Shown one piece after another: positions 1 to 8,906 of a DNA stretch of 57,935 bases; position 1 is the stretch's first letter, and the number at the start of each line of letters is the position of its first letter. A program made the translations under genes and the position numbers. Under the pieces are notes generated by a model. The model did no database searches, had not been told where the DNA came from, and was given only the letters and a program-made list of their open reading frames with translations. The stretch is from Bacteroides sp. 224 (GTDB lineage: Bacteria > Bacteroidota > Bacteroidia > Bacteroidales > Bacteroidaceae), in assembly GCF_010500995.1 (NCBI RefSeq), contig NZ_QVMK01000017.1:1-57935 (forward strand). The letters are read 5' to 3'.

Positions 1-105
1 AGGAATTCCTCCCCTGCAAGGGGGAGGTGCCCAAAGGGCGGAGGGGGTATCATACAACTAATTATGAGCATCTACTTATATGAATTAATTTTGAATACCT
101 ACTTA
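1..105. repeat. Right half of a miniature inverted-repeat element, cut by the window edge
   Basis: Positions 1-47 carry the CCTCCCC...GGGGGAGG / GCCCAAAGGGC palindrome also present at 55225-55321. It is followed by the terminal motif AACTAATTATGAGCATCTAC (56-75, running on as TTA to 78) and a second copy of that motif at 83-105. The complete element at 55188-55353 has the same arm and end, so this is the right arm of another copy whose left arm lies outside the window. It abuts the stop codon of the GH88 fragment. Confidence 0.75.
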
Positions 106-945
106 TTAAAAGAGTTTTCCTGTAGCTTCCAGCTTTTGTTTTCTGAGTAATGCTTCCAGAAAGTAGTAATCAGCATAAACAATGGGTACATCAATTTCGA
201 AGTTTCCGGGTTTTGAACCTGTGCTATGCAGCAATAGGAAACCTTGATCTTTATCTAAAGTAGCGCGATATCCGTGAGTGAGGTTTTTCAGAATCATATC
301 TGCTTTTCCTTTGTAGTCTTCGCTTTTTGAGGCGTCATAAAGACTGAGTTCGTATAATGCAGAGGCCATGCAAGCAGCAGCAGATACATCACGTGGTTCA
401 TTGGGTATCTCAGGCGCGTCGAAATCCCAGTATGAAATTAAATCGGAAGGCATGTTGGGATGTGTAAAGATGTAATTTTCTACGTGTTGCGCTTGTTTCA
501 GAAATTCGGGTAAACCGGTTTCACGATAACACATCGTGTATCCATACAGCGCCCAGACTTGTCCACGCGACCAGGCCGATTCATGCGCATATCCCTGATG
601 GGTATTCTTTTTTAGTACTTCGCCACTGATGGTGTCGTAATCTATCACATGATAGCAACTGTAATCTTCTCTGAAATGATTCTTCATTGTAGTTTTGGCA
701 TGATTTACAGCGATATCGTAATAAACAGAATCACTTGTCTGACGGAAAGCCCAGAAGAGCAATTCAAGGTTCATCATATTATCAATAATAACCGGACAAT
801 CCCATTTGGCTTTGCTGTGATCCCATGAACGTATGGCACCTATAGTTGGTTTGTATCTGGTAATTAATGTCTCGGCAGATTGTAATAATATTCCTTTATA
901 GTTCTCATCTTGCGTTAAACGGTAACCATTTCCGTAGCTGCAAGC
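106..945 (-). pseudogene. GH88 unsaturated glucuronyl hydrolase, N-terminus deleted
   Basis: C-terminal part of a glycoside hydrolase family 88 protein, a family that removes unsaturated uronic acids from oligosaccharides made by polysaccharide lyases. The first available ATG (777) gives 223 residues, but family-like sequence continues upstream in the same frame (KACSYGNGYRLTQDENYKG, then IRSWDHSKAKWDCPVIIDNM) to about 945, giving about 279 residues where the family usually has 380-420. The second acidic catalytic position of GH88 (Asp in IIDNMM) is kept, as are SAWSRGQVWALYGYTMCYRE and the normal C-terminus. The N-terminal third, with the first catalytic Asp of the HDxGF region and the signal peptide, is missing. 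Its place is taken by the end of the hybrid two-component gene, on the same strand but in another frame. Probably inactive. Confidence 0.8.
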
Positions 946-3900
946 TTTTCCCGTTGAGAGAGCAAATTGTATATCCGTATAAGAAGTATTTCAATATTAA
1001 AGGGTTTCACGATATAATCATCAGCACCGGATAAATAACCTTCCTTCAAATGCATCACCATGGCGCGTGCGGTAAGCAATATCACCGGAATATGTCCGGT
1101 TTGCATATCGTTTTTAATACGGGCGCATAGTTCCAAACCATCACTTACAGGCATCATTATATCCGAAATAATAAGATCCGGAAACTCTTGCAGTGCAATA
1201 TCAAAGGCAACTGCTCCATTATCGGCCTCCAATACAGTATAATAAGGTTCCAGTTTATTCTTGATGTAATGCCGTATCTCTTCGTTATCTTCAACTATCA
1301 GTATCTTTTTATCGGGAATGAAAAGAATGTCTTTATCGGGCTTATCGACCGAAGTCACAGGTGCAGACTGTTCATGATCTGCCGACGTTTGCTCCTCGAT
1401 GGAATAGGCACTTTTCTCATTGGGTATAATGATGGTAAAGGCTGTTCCTTTGGGAGTGTTGTCTTCCACAAAGATGGCACCATGATGCAAACGTACGATT
1501 GATTGAGTAAGGCTGAGGCCGATTCCCGTTCCATTCGTGTTGTTTTGTTCACTGCTTTCTACCTGGTAAAATGGAGTAAAGATATGTTGCTTAACCTCTT
1601 CGGGTATTCCTTTACCTGTATCGCTTATCCTGATCATGAAGAAGTTTTCCGCTTGAGTCTGATGGATTTCCTCGGATAATAATTTATGGTATTTCTGTTT
1701 TATTTCCTGTGCGTTCAGAGGCATCATGCACATCTGAATAGATTCTCCCGTAGGTGTGAACTTAAAAGCATTGGACAGTAAGTTGAATACCACTTTTTCC
1801 AGAAGACTGTAATCAAAGTAAGCAGGGAACTCACCCGGTAGAGATTCGTAATGAAAATCTATTTTCTCGCGTTCTGCTATTTGCTTGAAGGCTAAGTACA
1901 TCTCCTCTAAAAAGACATTCAGGTCGGAATGAGATAGTTTAAGCTTCAACTTTCCTGCCTGGTTCTTCTGTAAATCCATTAATTGATTGACCAACAATAG
2001 CAACCGTTGTGAGTTTTTGTACACCATACCCAGCTTTTGTTTCACTGCCGGAAGTATTTCTATCTGTTGAAGCATCTCCTCCAAAGGACTGATAATGAGT
2101 GTAAGAGGGGTACGCAACTCATGAGAGAAGTTAGTGAATAGACGAACTTTGGTTTGGTGAAACTCCTCAAGCTTTTGCCTTTCGATTTGTTTGATTTCCA
2201 GATTATGTTCCAATTCTCGCTTGCGGTATATATAGTATCCAATGGTAATACCTACAGCTAAAACGGATGTAATGTATAGGAAATAAGCCAAAGGAGTTTT
2301 CCACCACGGAGGCAGAACGATAATCTTTATACTTTTCGGATGCTCGTTCCATATTCCATCATTATTTGAACCGATAACCTGGAATGTATATTCTCCGGGG
2401 GCAATGTTGGTATAAAATGCTTCTTTACGAGTACCTACCCGATTCCAGTTTGTTTCATGCCCCAATAGACGGTATGCATATTGGTTTTGTTCGTGATAGA
2501 TGTAATTAAGTGCACAATAAGCAATGGAGAAGTTACCTTGATTGTAGGCTAATGTCATCTCTTCTGTAAACTCCGGAGTTTCCTTCAGTATGCCCGTTTG
2601 ATCTCCCGGAATTAGAACTTCATTGTTAACAGAGATTTGGTTGATAACAATGGAAGGGATGTATTCATTCGTCAGCAGGTTTTTGGGGTGAAAACATAGA
2701 AACCCATTACTGCCGGAGAAATATATTTCACCGGTCGGCAGGCAACAACTTCCCTGAGGGGTGAATTCGAAAATATCGGGGCCGTTAAAGCAATTGTAGG
2801 TCTTAACTTGGTAATCAGTCAAACTAACCTCGGATATTCCACCGGTATGACTGACCCAAATGGAGTTCTCGAATTCCTCCATGGCATAGATGTTATTGTT
2901 AGGTAAGCCGCTGTCTTTATTTATATGTTGAATCAATCCTTTGTATTCATCATATATATAAATGCCTCCTCCGAATGTAGCGATGCAAATCTCTCCTTTT
3001 TTACTTTGCTTGATAGAAGTAACATAATTACTCGACATCCTATGGGAGGGGAGCGTGGCATTTACATGATATTGCTCAATGGTTTTATGTTGAGTATCGT
3101 ATTTATAAAGACCATTGGATCGGGTTCCTATCAGGAAAACACTTTCTTTTAGTTCGAGGAAACTTCGAACGCTGGGTAACCCAAGGGCAGCAGAATTGTT
3201 CTCCAACGGGATTTGTTCGGCTATGTCTCCGTCTTTTTCTATTTTGATGAGCCCGTTTGCTGCTGTGGTTCCTATCCACCAGTTTTCAGCCTTGTCTCGA
3301 AACAAGGTATAAATACCTAAGTTCTTTATATAATCAAATCGATGTACCAAGGAAAAACGCTTGGTAGGAATATGGAAACGATAAATAAGACCATTGTTTG
3401 TTCCACACCAAATATACTCCCCATCGGGAAGAATCGATTTTATAATATTCCGATTGTAAGGTCCCTGCGGAGATACATCCAACAGAAAGTTTTCGGATTG
3501 TTTGGTCTTTACATTGAAACAATATAAGCCGCTTCCTTCCGTAGCTATCCATAAATGATTGGCATGAAAAGCCATAACGCCAAAAATGCCCTGTGAATCA
3601 ATGTTGTTTTGAGTTTTCGGGTGATAAAAGGTAAAACGATTCTTTAATGGATTATAGAAATTTACGCCACCCGAAAAAGTACCTACCCATAATGTATTCA
3701 CCTTATCAATGTAGAGGCTGTAAACAGAAAAATGGCTTAAATTTCCCTGCCTCATGTCGAAGTTATTATAAGGTGTAATTATATCGGTGGAAAGATTCAG
3801 GATACTTAAACCGTTGAAAGTTCCAATAATAAGATCATTATTCATTTGTTTGAAACAACGAATATTCTCATCGGATAAACCACTGTTCTGTGTAGTGAAT

Positions 3901-4685
3901 TGCCGGATGGTATTATCTTTAGGGTTCCATTTGTTAAGTCCTTTATCTAAGGTGCCTATCCAGATGCTTCCGTAAGAATCTTCGTAAAGCTCAAAAATGG
4001 TATTGTCAGTGAGGGCGGGAGTAGTAGAACGGGTTATTTGGGTAATAATTTGCAGTTTATCATTGCATACAAAGAGCCCTTTATTATAGGTCCCGATGTA
4101 GAAATGATTTTGCTTGTCAATATGGAGAGCATTAATTGTCTCATTAAATAAAAGACCATTCAGAAGAATGCTTTCAAATGTTTGCGTCTCGGGTTTGAAC
4201 AAACATAAACCTTTGCGGGTACCTACCCATAAATTGCCGGAAGGATCTGAGCATAAAGAAACAATTTGATTACTGGGTATTTCAGGATAATCTGTATGAA
4301 GGTAGGATGTTATTCTATTGGTTTGAAGGTCTATGTAATTCAGACCATTATTGGTTCCTGCCCATAAACCTTTTCTTAAAGTGTCGGGAAGTAAAACGGT
4401 TATATGATTATCGGATATGGAGTTTTTATCTGTATTGTCATGGCGGTAAATAACGAAATGATCTCCATCAAACCGGTTTAATCCATTGCGAGTCGCCATC
4501 CAGATATAGCCATTAGAGTCTTCACAGATGTCTAAGACGGAAAGTTGAGAAAGGCCGTCGCGAAGGTCGAGGTTGGAGAAATAGAAGATACCATCATTAA
4601 CAGCGGCATGTATAGGAAACATAGCTGCCAAGAAAATTATTAGCAAGAGAAGGTGTTTTTTGAATAAGAAGCAGATGTTTCTCAT
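915..4685 (-). CDS. Hybrid two-component system sensor/regulator, C-terminal AraC domain lost
   Basis: Sensor of the type that controls polysaccharide-utilisation loci. In order: signal peptide/anchor (1-28); periplasmic beta-propeller repeats (about 30-680, many xGxxWVGTxxGL blades); Y_Y_Y domain (about 700-785); membrane segment (about 797-819); HisKA with FSHELRTP (about 853-862); HATPase with DTGKGIP and GTGIGLSL (about 1020-1070); and a receiver with ILIVEDNEEIR and acceptor Asp in IISDIMMP (about 1128-1245). Family members continue with an AraC-type helix-turn-helix of roughly 100 residues. Here the protein stops after NLLSQREKL plus eight residues (AATEMVTV) read from GH88 DNA in another frame. 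Without the DNA-binding domain it cannot act as the usual transcription factor. A Bacteroides -7 box (TATATTTG) lies on the minus strand at 4712-4719. Confidence 0.9.
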   Translation of the reverse strand: MRNICFLFKKHLLLLIIFLAAMFPIHAAVNDGIFYFSNLDLRDGLSQLSVLDICEDSNGYIWMATRNGLNRFDGDHFVIYRHDNTDKNSISDNHITVLLPDTLRKGLWAGTNNGLNYIDLQTNRITSYLHTDYPEIPSNQIVSLCSDPSGNLWVGTRKGLCLFKPETQTFESILLNGLLFNETINALHIDKQNHFYIGTYNKGLFVCNDKLQIITQITRSTTPALTDNTIFELYEDSYGSIWIGTLDKGLNKWNPKDNTIRQFTTQNSGLSDENIRCFKQMNNDLIIGTFNGLSILNLSTDIITPYNNFDMRQGNLSHFSVYSLYIDKVNTLWVGTFSGGVNFYNPLKNRFTFYHPKTQNNIDSQGIFGVMAFHANHLWIATEGSGLYCFNVKTKQSENFLLDVSPQGPYNRNIIKSILPDGEYIWCGTNNGLIYRFHIPTKRFSLVHRFDYIKNLGIYTLFRDKAENWWIGTTAANGLIKIEKDGDIAEQIPLENNSAALGLPSVRSFLELKESVFLIGTRSNGLYKYDTQHKTIEQYHVNATLPSHRMSSNYVTSIKQSKKGEICIATFGGGIYIYDEYKGLIQHINKDSGLPNNNIYAMEEFENSIWVSHTGGISEVSLTDYQVKTYNCFNGPDIFEFTPQGSCCLPTGEIYFSGSNGFLCFHPKNLLTNEYIPSIVINQISVNNEVLIPGDQTGILKETPEFTEEMTLAYNQGNFSIAYCALNYIYHEQNQYAYRLLGHETNWNRVGTRKEAFYTNIAPGEYTFQVIGSNNDGIWNEHPKSIKIIVLPPWWKTPLAYFLYITSVLAVGITIGYYIYRKRELEHNLEIKQIERQKLEEFHQTKVRLFTNFSHELRTPLTLIISPLEEMLQQIEILPAVKQKLGMVYKNSQRLLLLVNQLMDLQKNQAGKLKLKLSHSDLNVFLEEMYLAFKQIAEREKIDFHYESLPGEFPAYFDYSLLEKVVFNLLSNAFKFTPTGESIQMCMMPLNAQEIKQKYHKLLSEEIHQTQAENFFMIRISDTGKGIPEEVKQHIFTPFYQVESSEQNNTNGTGIGLSLTQSIVRLHHGAIFVEDNTPKGTAFTIIIPNEKSAYSIEEQTSADHEQSAPVTSVDKPDKDILFIPDKKILIVEDNEEIRHYIKNKLEPYYTVLEADNGAVAFDIALQEFPDLIISDIMMPVSDGLELCARIKNDMQTGHIPVILLTARAMVMHLKEGYLSGADDYIVKPFNIEILLIRIYNLLSQREKLAATEMVTV

Positions 4686-4767
4686 GTATTTAAATGCCAG
4701 TTAACTTTAAACAAATATATGTGATTGTTTAGAAACCGTTTTTTGATGAAGAATTGGGTGGTTGTAC

Positions 4768-5277
4768 TTACAGATTAGGCTTGTTTTGTTCAGCTTCAAA
4801 TGCTTTCCAATCATCATGCTGTTCGTTTAGCCAGTCATAATAATAAGAAAGAACAGTATAGGACATATCATCAGGATGTTCTATTCCTTTTTTCTGAAAG
4901 TATTGCTGAAGCCTGGAACCTCCCCATAATCCCCAGTTGTTTCTTAGAAAAGTGCCAAGTCCATGATGATAGATTATTGTCTCGTGTCTTTTTTCAAGGT
5001 TTTTTATAACTTCAATATTTTCTGGCTTTAAGAGCTTGTTTAGTTCAAAGAAACATTCCTCAAGGTTTTTGGGGATATAAAATCCGTTTATAGAGTCTGC
5101 TTCCAGACGTTTCTGGTAAGCTTCTTTTTCTTCTGCTGTCATTTCCCTCTTTTGGAATCCTTCATAATTCTTTAAATAAAAGTTTTTATTTGAGATATAG
5201 TTGGCTGCATGAATTGCTTGTATTCCTAAAAATATAGAAAGTACAAAAAAGGTAGATAAAGTAAAGATGTGTTTCAT
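4768..5277 (-). CDS. DUF6794-like secreted protein
   Basis: 169 residues with a Sec signal peptide (about 1-24, ending IQAIHAA). The mature part contains IPKNLEECFFELNKLLKP, then YHHGLGTFLRNNWGLWGGSR and HPDDMSYTVLSYYYDWLN. This order matches the DUF6794 family as I remember it, whose function is unknown. Members are usually cytoplasmic or anchored; here the domain is exported. The gene lies alone between the exporter operon and the two-component gene, all on the minus strand. The family assignment is from memory of its motifs. Confidence 0.6.
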   Translation of the reverse strand: MKHIFTLSTFFVLSIFLGIQAIHAANYISNKNFYLKNYEGFQKREMTAEEKEAYQKRLEADSINGFYIPKNLEECFFELNKLLKPENIEVIKNLEKRHETIIYHHGLGTFLRNNWGLWGGSRLQQYFQKKGIEHPDDMSYTVLSYYYDWLNEQHDDWKAFEAEQNKPNL

Positions 5278-5342
5278 AATAAATAATTTAGCAAGTATTA
5301 TGAAAGCAAATGAACATAATTCAAACTAAATAAACAAATATT

Positions 5343-6599
5343 TTACCCTTTTTCTGTTCTCAATTCTCTTTGCTCTTTCAACTCCTCATACCTTTCTATG
5401 ATGTGTCTTCTACTCATGATTATTTGATAACGATATACCAAACATGTAGTTACAAAATAGAACCCTGCCTGTAGCCATAAAACTTTATATTCGAATCCGA
5501 CATCGTGCAGAGTAGCTCCCATATTATTGATTCGAACAAAACCGTTAATACCAAAAGTAGAAGGGAAGATATATGAGAAATATTCCCAGAACGGAGGTAT
5601 AGCTGCTCCCGGCCAGGATATACCGGATATAAACAATAGCGGGATAGATGTAAAGACAAAGATCAACATACATGTTTCCCGATTACGGATGGCGATGGAA
5701 GCAGTCATGGCAAAGAATATGCAGGCAGCCAAATAAGGCAACATAAATAAAAGCAAATCAAGCGGCATCCCTATTTGGTTTAACTTAAACATGCGAGGTA
5801 CTACCACCAATACATATACACATACAATGGCGTAGATCATAAAATAGCATAACCCTTTGCCCAAAACAATGCGAAGAGTACCGTGATAATGCCGGTTGAT
5901 AGGTACCAAATCCTTGAACTTATTCTTTTCGCGCGCCGTTCCGGCCGAAAGACCGATACCAAGCAACAATGTTTGTTGAATAATGAGGACTAATACCGCG
6001 GGAATCAAGAAAGCGGCGAAACCATTGGTCGGGTTGAACATAGCAACATCCTCATACTCGATGGGATAAGCTGTGATTTCATCTTGTCGGTCGGTAGTAT
6101 TGCCTGCTAACGCAATTTTAATCTTTTCGTTCATATCCAATGAAACAGCGGTATTGGCCAATAGCACGCTTTTGTAATATAACAATCCGCTCATATCGCA
6201 ATAAATGCTTACCTGCGTTTGCTTACCGGCTACAATATTGCTACTGAAATCATTAGGTATATAAATAGTGCCGTAAGCATCACGCTTTTTCATGAGTTGC
6301 TTCGCTTCTTCCATGTCGCTGCAATAGGCTACAATTTGTACATCGGGGGTAGCATCGACTTTGCGGAGATATTCTCTGCTTAAGGAAGATCGGGAATCAT
6401 CTACCACCACGACGGGAACATCGCGTACTACTTCATTGGTATAGATAAATGCGTAAACCAATGGGTATGCCAAAGGAACGAGGATGAAGAATATCAATAC
6501 TCCCTGATCCCGAAAGACATTGCGAAACTCCTTCTTCCAAATATAGAACAGGTCGCTTATTCCTCCTTTTATTTTTTCTTTGAATGTAAGTTCTTTCAT
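5343..6599 (-). CDS. ABC-2 type exporter permease (second of two)
   Basis: 418-residue inner-membrane permease of the ABC2_membrane_3 / YhhJ-YbhR type. One N-terminal membrane segment (about 34-54) is followed by a periplasmic domain (about 55-190, with DVPVVVVDDSRSSLSREYL), then about five C-terminal segments with FISGISWPGAAIPPFW before the last pair. Its start overlaps the stop of the upstream permease by one base (TGATG), indicating translational coupling. Together with that permease, HlyD and TolC it would form a trans-envelope exporter. The substrate cannot be read from the sequence. Confidence 0.88.
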   Translation of the reverse strand: MKELTFKEKIKGGISDLFYIWKKEFRNVFRDQGVLIFFILVPLAYPLVYAFIYTNEVVRDVPVVVVDDSRSSLSREYLRKVDATPDVQIVAYCSDMEEAKQLMKKRDAYGTIYIPNDFSSNIVAGKQTQVSIYCDMSGLLYYKSVLLANTAVSLDMNEKIKIALAGNTTDRQDEITAYPIEYEDVAMFNPTNGFAAFLIPAVLVLIIQQTLLLGIGLSAGTAREKNKFKDLVPINRHYHGTLRIVLGKGLCYFMIYAIVCVYVLVVVPRMFKLNQIGMPLDLLLFMLPYLAACIFFAMTASIAIRNRETCMLIFVFTSIPLLFISGISWPGAAIPPFWEYFSYIFPSTFGINGFVRINNMGATLHDVGFEYKVLWLQAGFYFVTTCLVYRYQIIMSRRHIIERYEELKEQRELRTEKG

Positions 6600-7822
6600 C
6601 AGGGCATGTATTTATAATAGATTAATGCTTCTTTTAAACGTTTGAATATCAGGAAAGGAAGCATCATAAATAATAGTAAAGCCACATAGTTCACCCAAGA
6701 ATAAGCCATATCGTATCCGTTAAGAGCCTGATCTACATAAATCAGGAAATAATGCCTAAGCGGAAATAGATTGGATAAAGCTTGCAAAGTAGGGTGCATG
6801 GCCATTACCGGAAACGTGAATCCCGAAATAGAGAACGAAATAACTCCCCATAGTGAGGCAAAGCTAAGCCCTAAACGCAAGGTTGGTAATACTCCTACCA
6901 TGAAGACACCACAGGCTTGTGAAGCAAGTATAAACAGTAGCGTGGCAAAAATCATGGGTAGTATTCCACTATTATGAGGAAAATGCAGAATACCATATAA
7001 ATATGCATTATAGAAGATGCCCATAATAAAGAATATAACAGTATGAGGTAGCAACTTACCGGCTAATGAAATGTAAATGGAGTTATTTCCCATTCGCAGC
7101 CATTCTCTGGCAGTTCGATCTTTAATCTCTACGCCAATGGAGTAAACAGTTATCATAAATATCATCAGCATTAAAACGCCCGGAACCAATGTGTTACAGA
7201 GATAAACAGAATAGTTTAACCAGGGATTATTTAACGCATGGGTATCTATAACAATAGGTTGCAGATAGGCCATTGCCTGAGCTTTTGTGGCACCTTTGGC
7301 ATATAATACAGTGCGTGCGGCGGCACCGGAGGCCAATTCACTCATCATTTTCATATCCCTGAATAATAAGGAACCGGCAATCAGGTATGAGTTATTGGTG
7401 TAAAAAGAGACTTTGGGCTGCTGTTGCTTTTGAGCTTCTTCCGATAATCCGCGGGGGATGTAGAAGAATCCGTAAATCTCTCCTCGTTGCATGGCATTGC
7501 GTGCTTCGTCTACGCTACCATAACGTTGCACTACGGCTGTTTGACTGAATGCATCCAAATTCTGAATGATGTTTCGGGAGGTGGAGGTGTTATCTAAGTC
7601 TACTGCTGCTATCGGAAGGTTTGTAGGAAGCCCCGAATCCATCAGTGTAGTGAAGAATATATAGCAGAATAGAGGAGCTATTACCATGCAAAACAGGTAA
7701 AGCGGACGAGAGACAAGACGGCGGCATTCGCGCTTGGATACTGCCAATAGCCTCTCCCCAACCCTCTCCGAAGGAGAGGGAGAAGAGGAGGAACTTTTCT
7801 TATATTGCAGCTTTTTGTTCAT
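6599..7822 (-). CDS. ABC-2 type exporter permease (first of two), N-terminus repeat-derived
   Basis: 407-residue permease with the same plan as its downstream partner: N-terminal membrane segment (about 40-60), periplasmic domain containing IAAVDLDNTSTSRNIIQ, and about five C-terminal membrane segments. The two are distant homologues that probably work as a heterodimer. Residues about 10-24 (SSSSSPSPSERVGER) are encoded by one arm of the palindromic repeat at 7751-7878, so the N-terminus was extended by the insertion. Family-like sequence starts at about residue 28 (VSKRECRRLVSRPLYLF). No better ATG is available. Confidence 0.88.
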   Translation of the reverse strand: MNKKLQYKKSSSSSPSPSERVGERLLAVSKRECRRLVSRPLYLFCMVIAPLFCYIFFTTLMDSGLPTNLPIAAVDLDNTSTSRNIIQNLDAFSQTAVVQRYGSVDEARNAMQRGEIYGFFYIPRGLSEEAQKQQQPKVSFYTNNSYLIAGSLLFRDMKMMSELASGAAARTVLYAKGATKAQAMAYLQPIVIDTHALNNPWLNYSVYLCNTLVPGVLMLMIFMITVYSIGVEIKDRTAREWLRMGNNSIYISLAGKLLPHTVIFFIMGIFYNAYLYGILHFPHNSGILPMIFATLLFILASQACGVFMVGVLPTLRLGLSFASLWGVISFSISGFTFPVMAMHPTLQALSNLFPLRHYFLIYVDQALNGYDMAYSWVNYVALLLFMMLPFLIFKRLKEALIYYKYMP

Positions 7823-7878
7823 TAAACTTTGTAAGTAGGATTTTTATTTCTCCCTTGGAGAGGGTTGGGGAGAGGCCA
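7751..7878. repeat. Inverted repeat (CCTCTCCCC family) spanning the hlyD-permease junction
   Basis: Left arm 7751-7793 reads CCTCTCCCCAACCCTCTCC and on. Right arm 7848-7878 is nearly its reverse complement (GGAGAGGGTTGGGGAGAGG). The left arm also contains its own small hairpin (CCCTCTCC GAA GGAGAGGG). The start codon of the downstream permease (7820-7822) and the stop of hlyD (7844-7846) lie in the loop. Both arms are translated: the right arm as the last residues of HlyD and the left arm as residues 10-24 of the permease. The same family occurs at 56542-56700. Confidence 0.9.
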
Positions 7879-8881
7879 TTATCACCGACATTCCCGGGCG
7901 AAGTCCTTCCACTTTCTCTATGGGAGATGCTTTCACTTCGAATGTTTTTAAGTCGAATTGTCCGGTAGTTTTGGTAGCTTTCCAGGCGGCGTATGTGCCC
8001 AAATCCTTCATGTAATATACCTTCAATCGGATGTTCTTTTGATCTAAAGCAGGTACAAAAGCTTCGAACTCGCTGCCCATGGTAAGGTCTTTGAGTAAAT
8101 CCTCGCGTACATTGAAGGTTACCCACATATCATTCATAATGGCTACATTCATAATGGGTGCTCCGGTGCCTACCAATTCTCCCATCTTAGGAAATATTTC
8201 GGAAATCTCTCCCGCAGCTTGGGCTATGAGTATGGTTTCTTTGATGTAAGATTCTACCTCTGCCACAGCTCCTTGGGCACGACCTACCATAGCGGCGGCT
8301 GCCAACTTATCTTCGCGTTCGGCACCATTCCTGGCCATATCATATTGTGCTTTGGCAGCTTTTTCGGTAGCGATGGAAGCGTTTAGCTGTGCGGTTGCTT
8401 CATCTAACTTCTGGGCAGGCATAACACCTCCTTCATATAGATTCTTTACACGTTTGTGTGATTTCTCTGCGATATCTACACCGGCAATCGCCTTCTGCCA
8501 CATTTCATAAGCTGCTTGTATCTGCTCCTGACGAGCACCTTTGATGGCTTTTTCGTTTTGTGCTTCGGCAGCAGCTTTGGCGGCTTCTGCCTGTTCAAGC
8601 TTGGCTGCGATGTCCGGAGCTTCCAGTATAGCAAGGGTATCTCCGGCGTTTACATGCTGTCCTTCTTTTACACGTATTTCTAATATTCGTCCGGGTACTT
8701 TGCTCGATACGCGATATTCGTTTACTTCTGCCTGTCCCTGAATGGTTTCAGGACCTTTTCTTAGCATAAAGAATCCAACAAGTGCTACTAATAAAATAAC
8801 AGATAGCAATGTAAGGAATGCAAGTATCATGTTGCTATTCTGAGACTTTCTTCTTTCTGACTTTTGTGAGCCCATATCCAT
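7844..8881 (-). CDS. HlyD-family periplasmic adaptor of an exporter
   Basis: 345 residues. N-terminal membrane anchor (about 20-41), lipoyl/biotinyl half-motifs (EYRVSSKVPGRILEIRVKEG, about 55-75, and LIAQAAGEISEIF, about 216-230), and between them a long alpha-helical hairpin rich in Ala, Glu and Lys (about 90-205). A beta-barrel follows. This is the membrane-fusion protein linking the inner-membrane permeases to TolC. The last ten residues (ASPQPSPREK) are encoded by the inserted palindrome, so the original C-terminus was probably replaced or extended. It lies 25 nt after tolC. Confidence 0.92.
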   Translation of the reverse strand: MDMGSQKSERRKSQNSNMILAFLTLLSVILLVALVGFFMLRKGPETIQGQAEVNEYRVSSKVPGRILEIRVKEGQHVNAGDTLAILEAPDIAAKLEQAEAAKAAAEAQNEKAIKGARQEQIQAAYEMWQKAIAGVDIAEKSHKRVKNLYEGGVMPAQKLDEATAQLNASIATEKAAKAQYDMARNGAEREDKLAAAAMVGRAQGAVAEVESYIKETILIAQAAGEISEIFPKMGELVGTGAPIMNVAIMNDMWVTFNVREDLLKDLTMGSEFEAFVPALDQKNIRLKVYYMKDLGTYAAWKATKTTGQFDLKTFEVKASPIEKVEGLRPGMSVIMASPQPSPREK

Positions 8882-8906
8882 ATTTCTTAATTCTTAATTT
8901 AAAATC

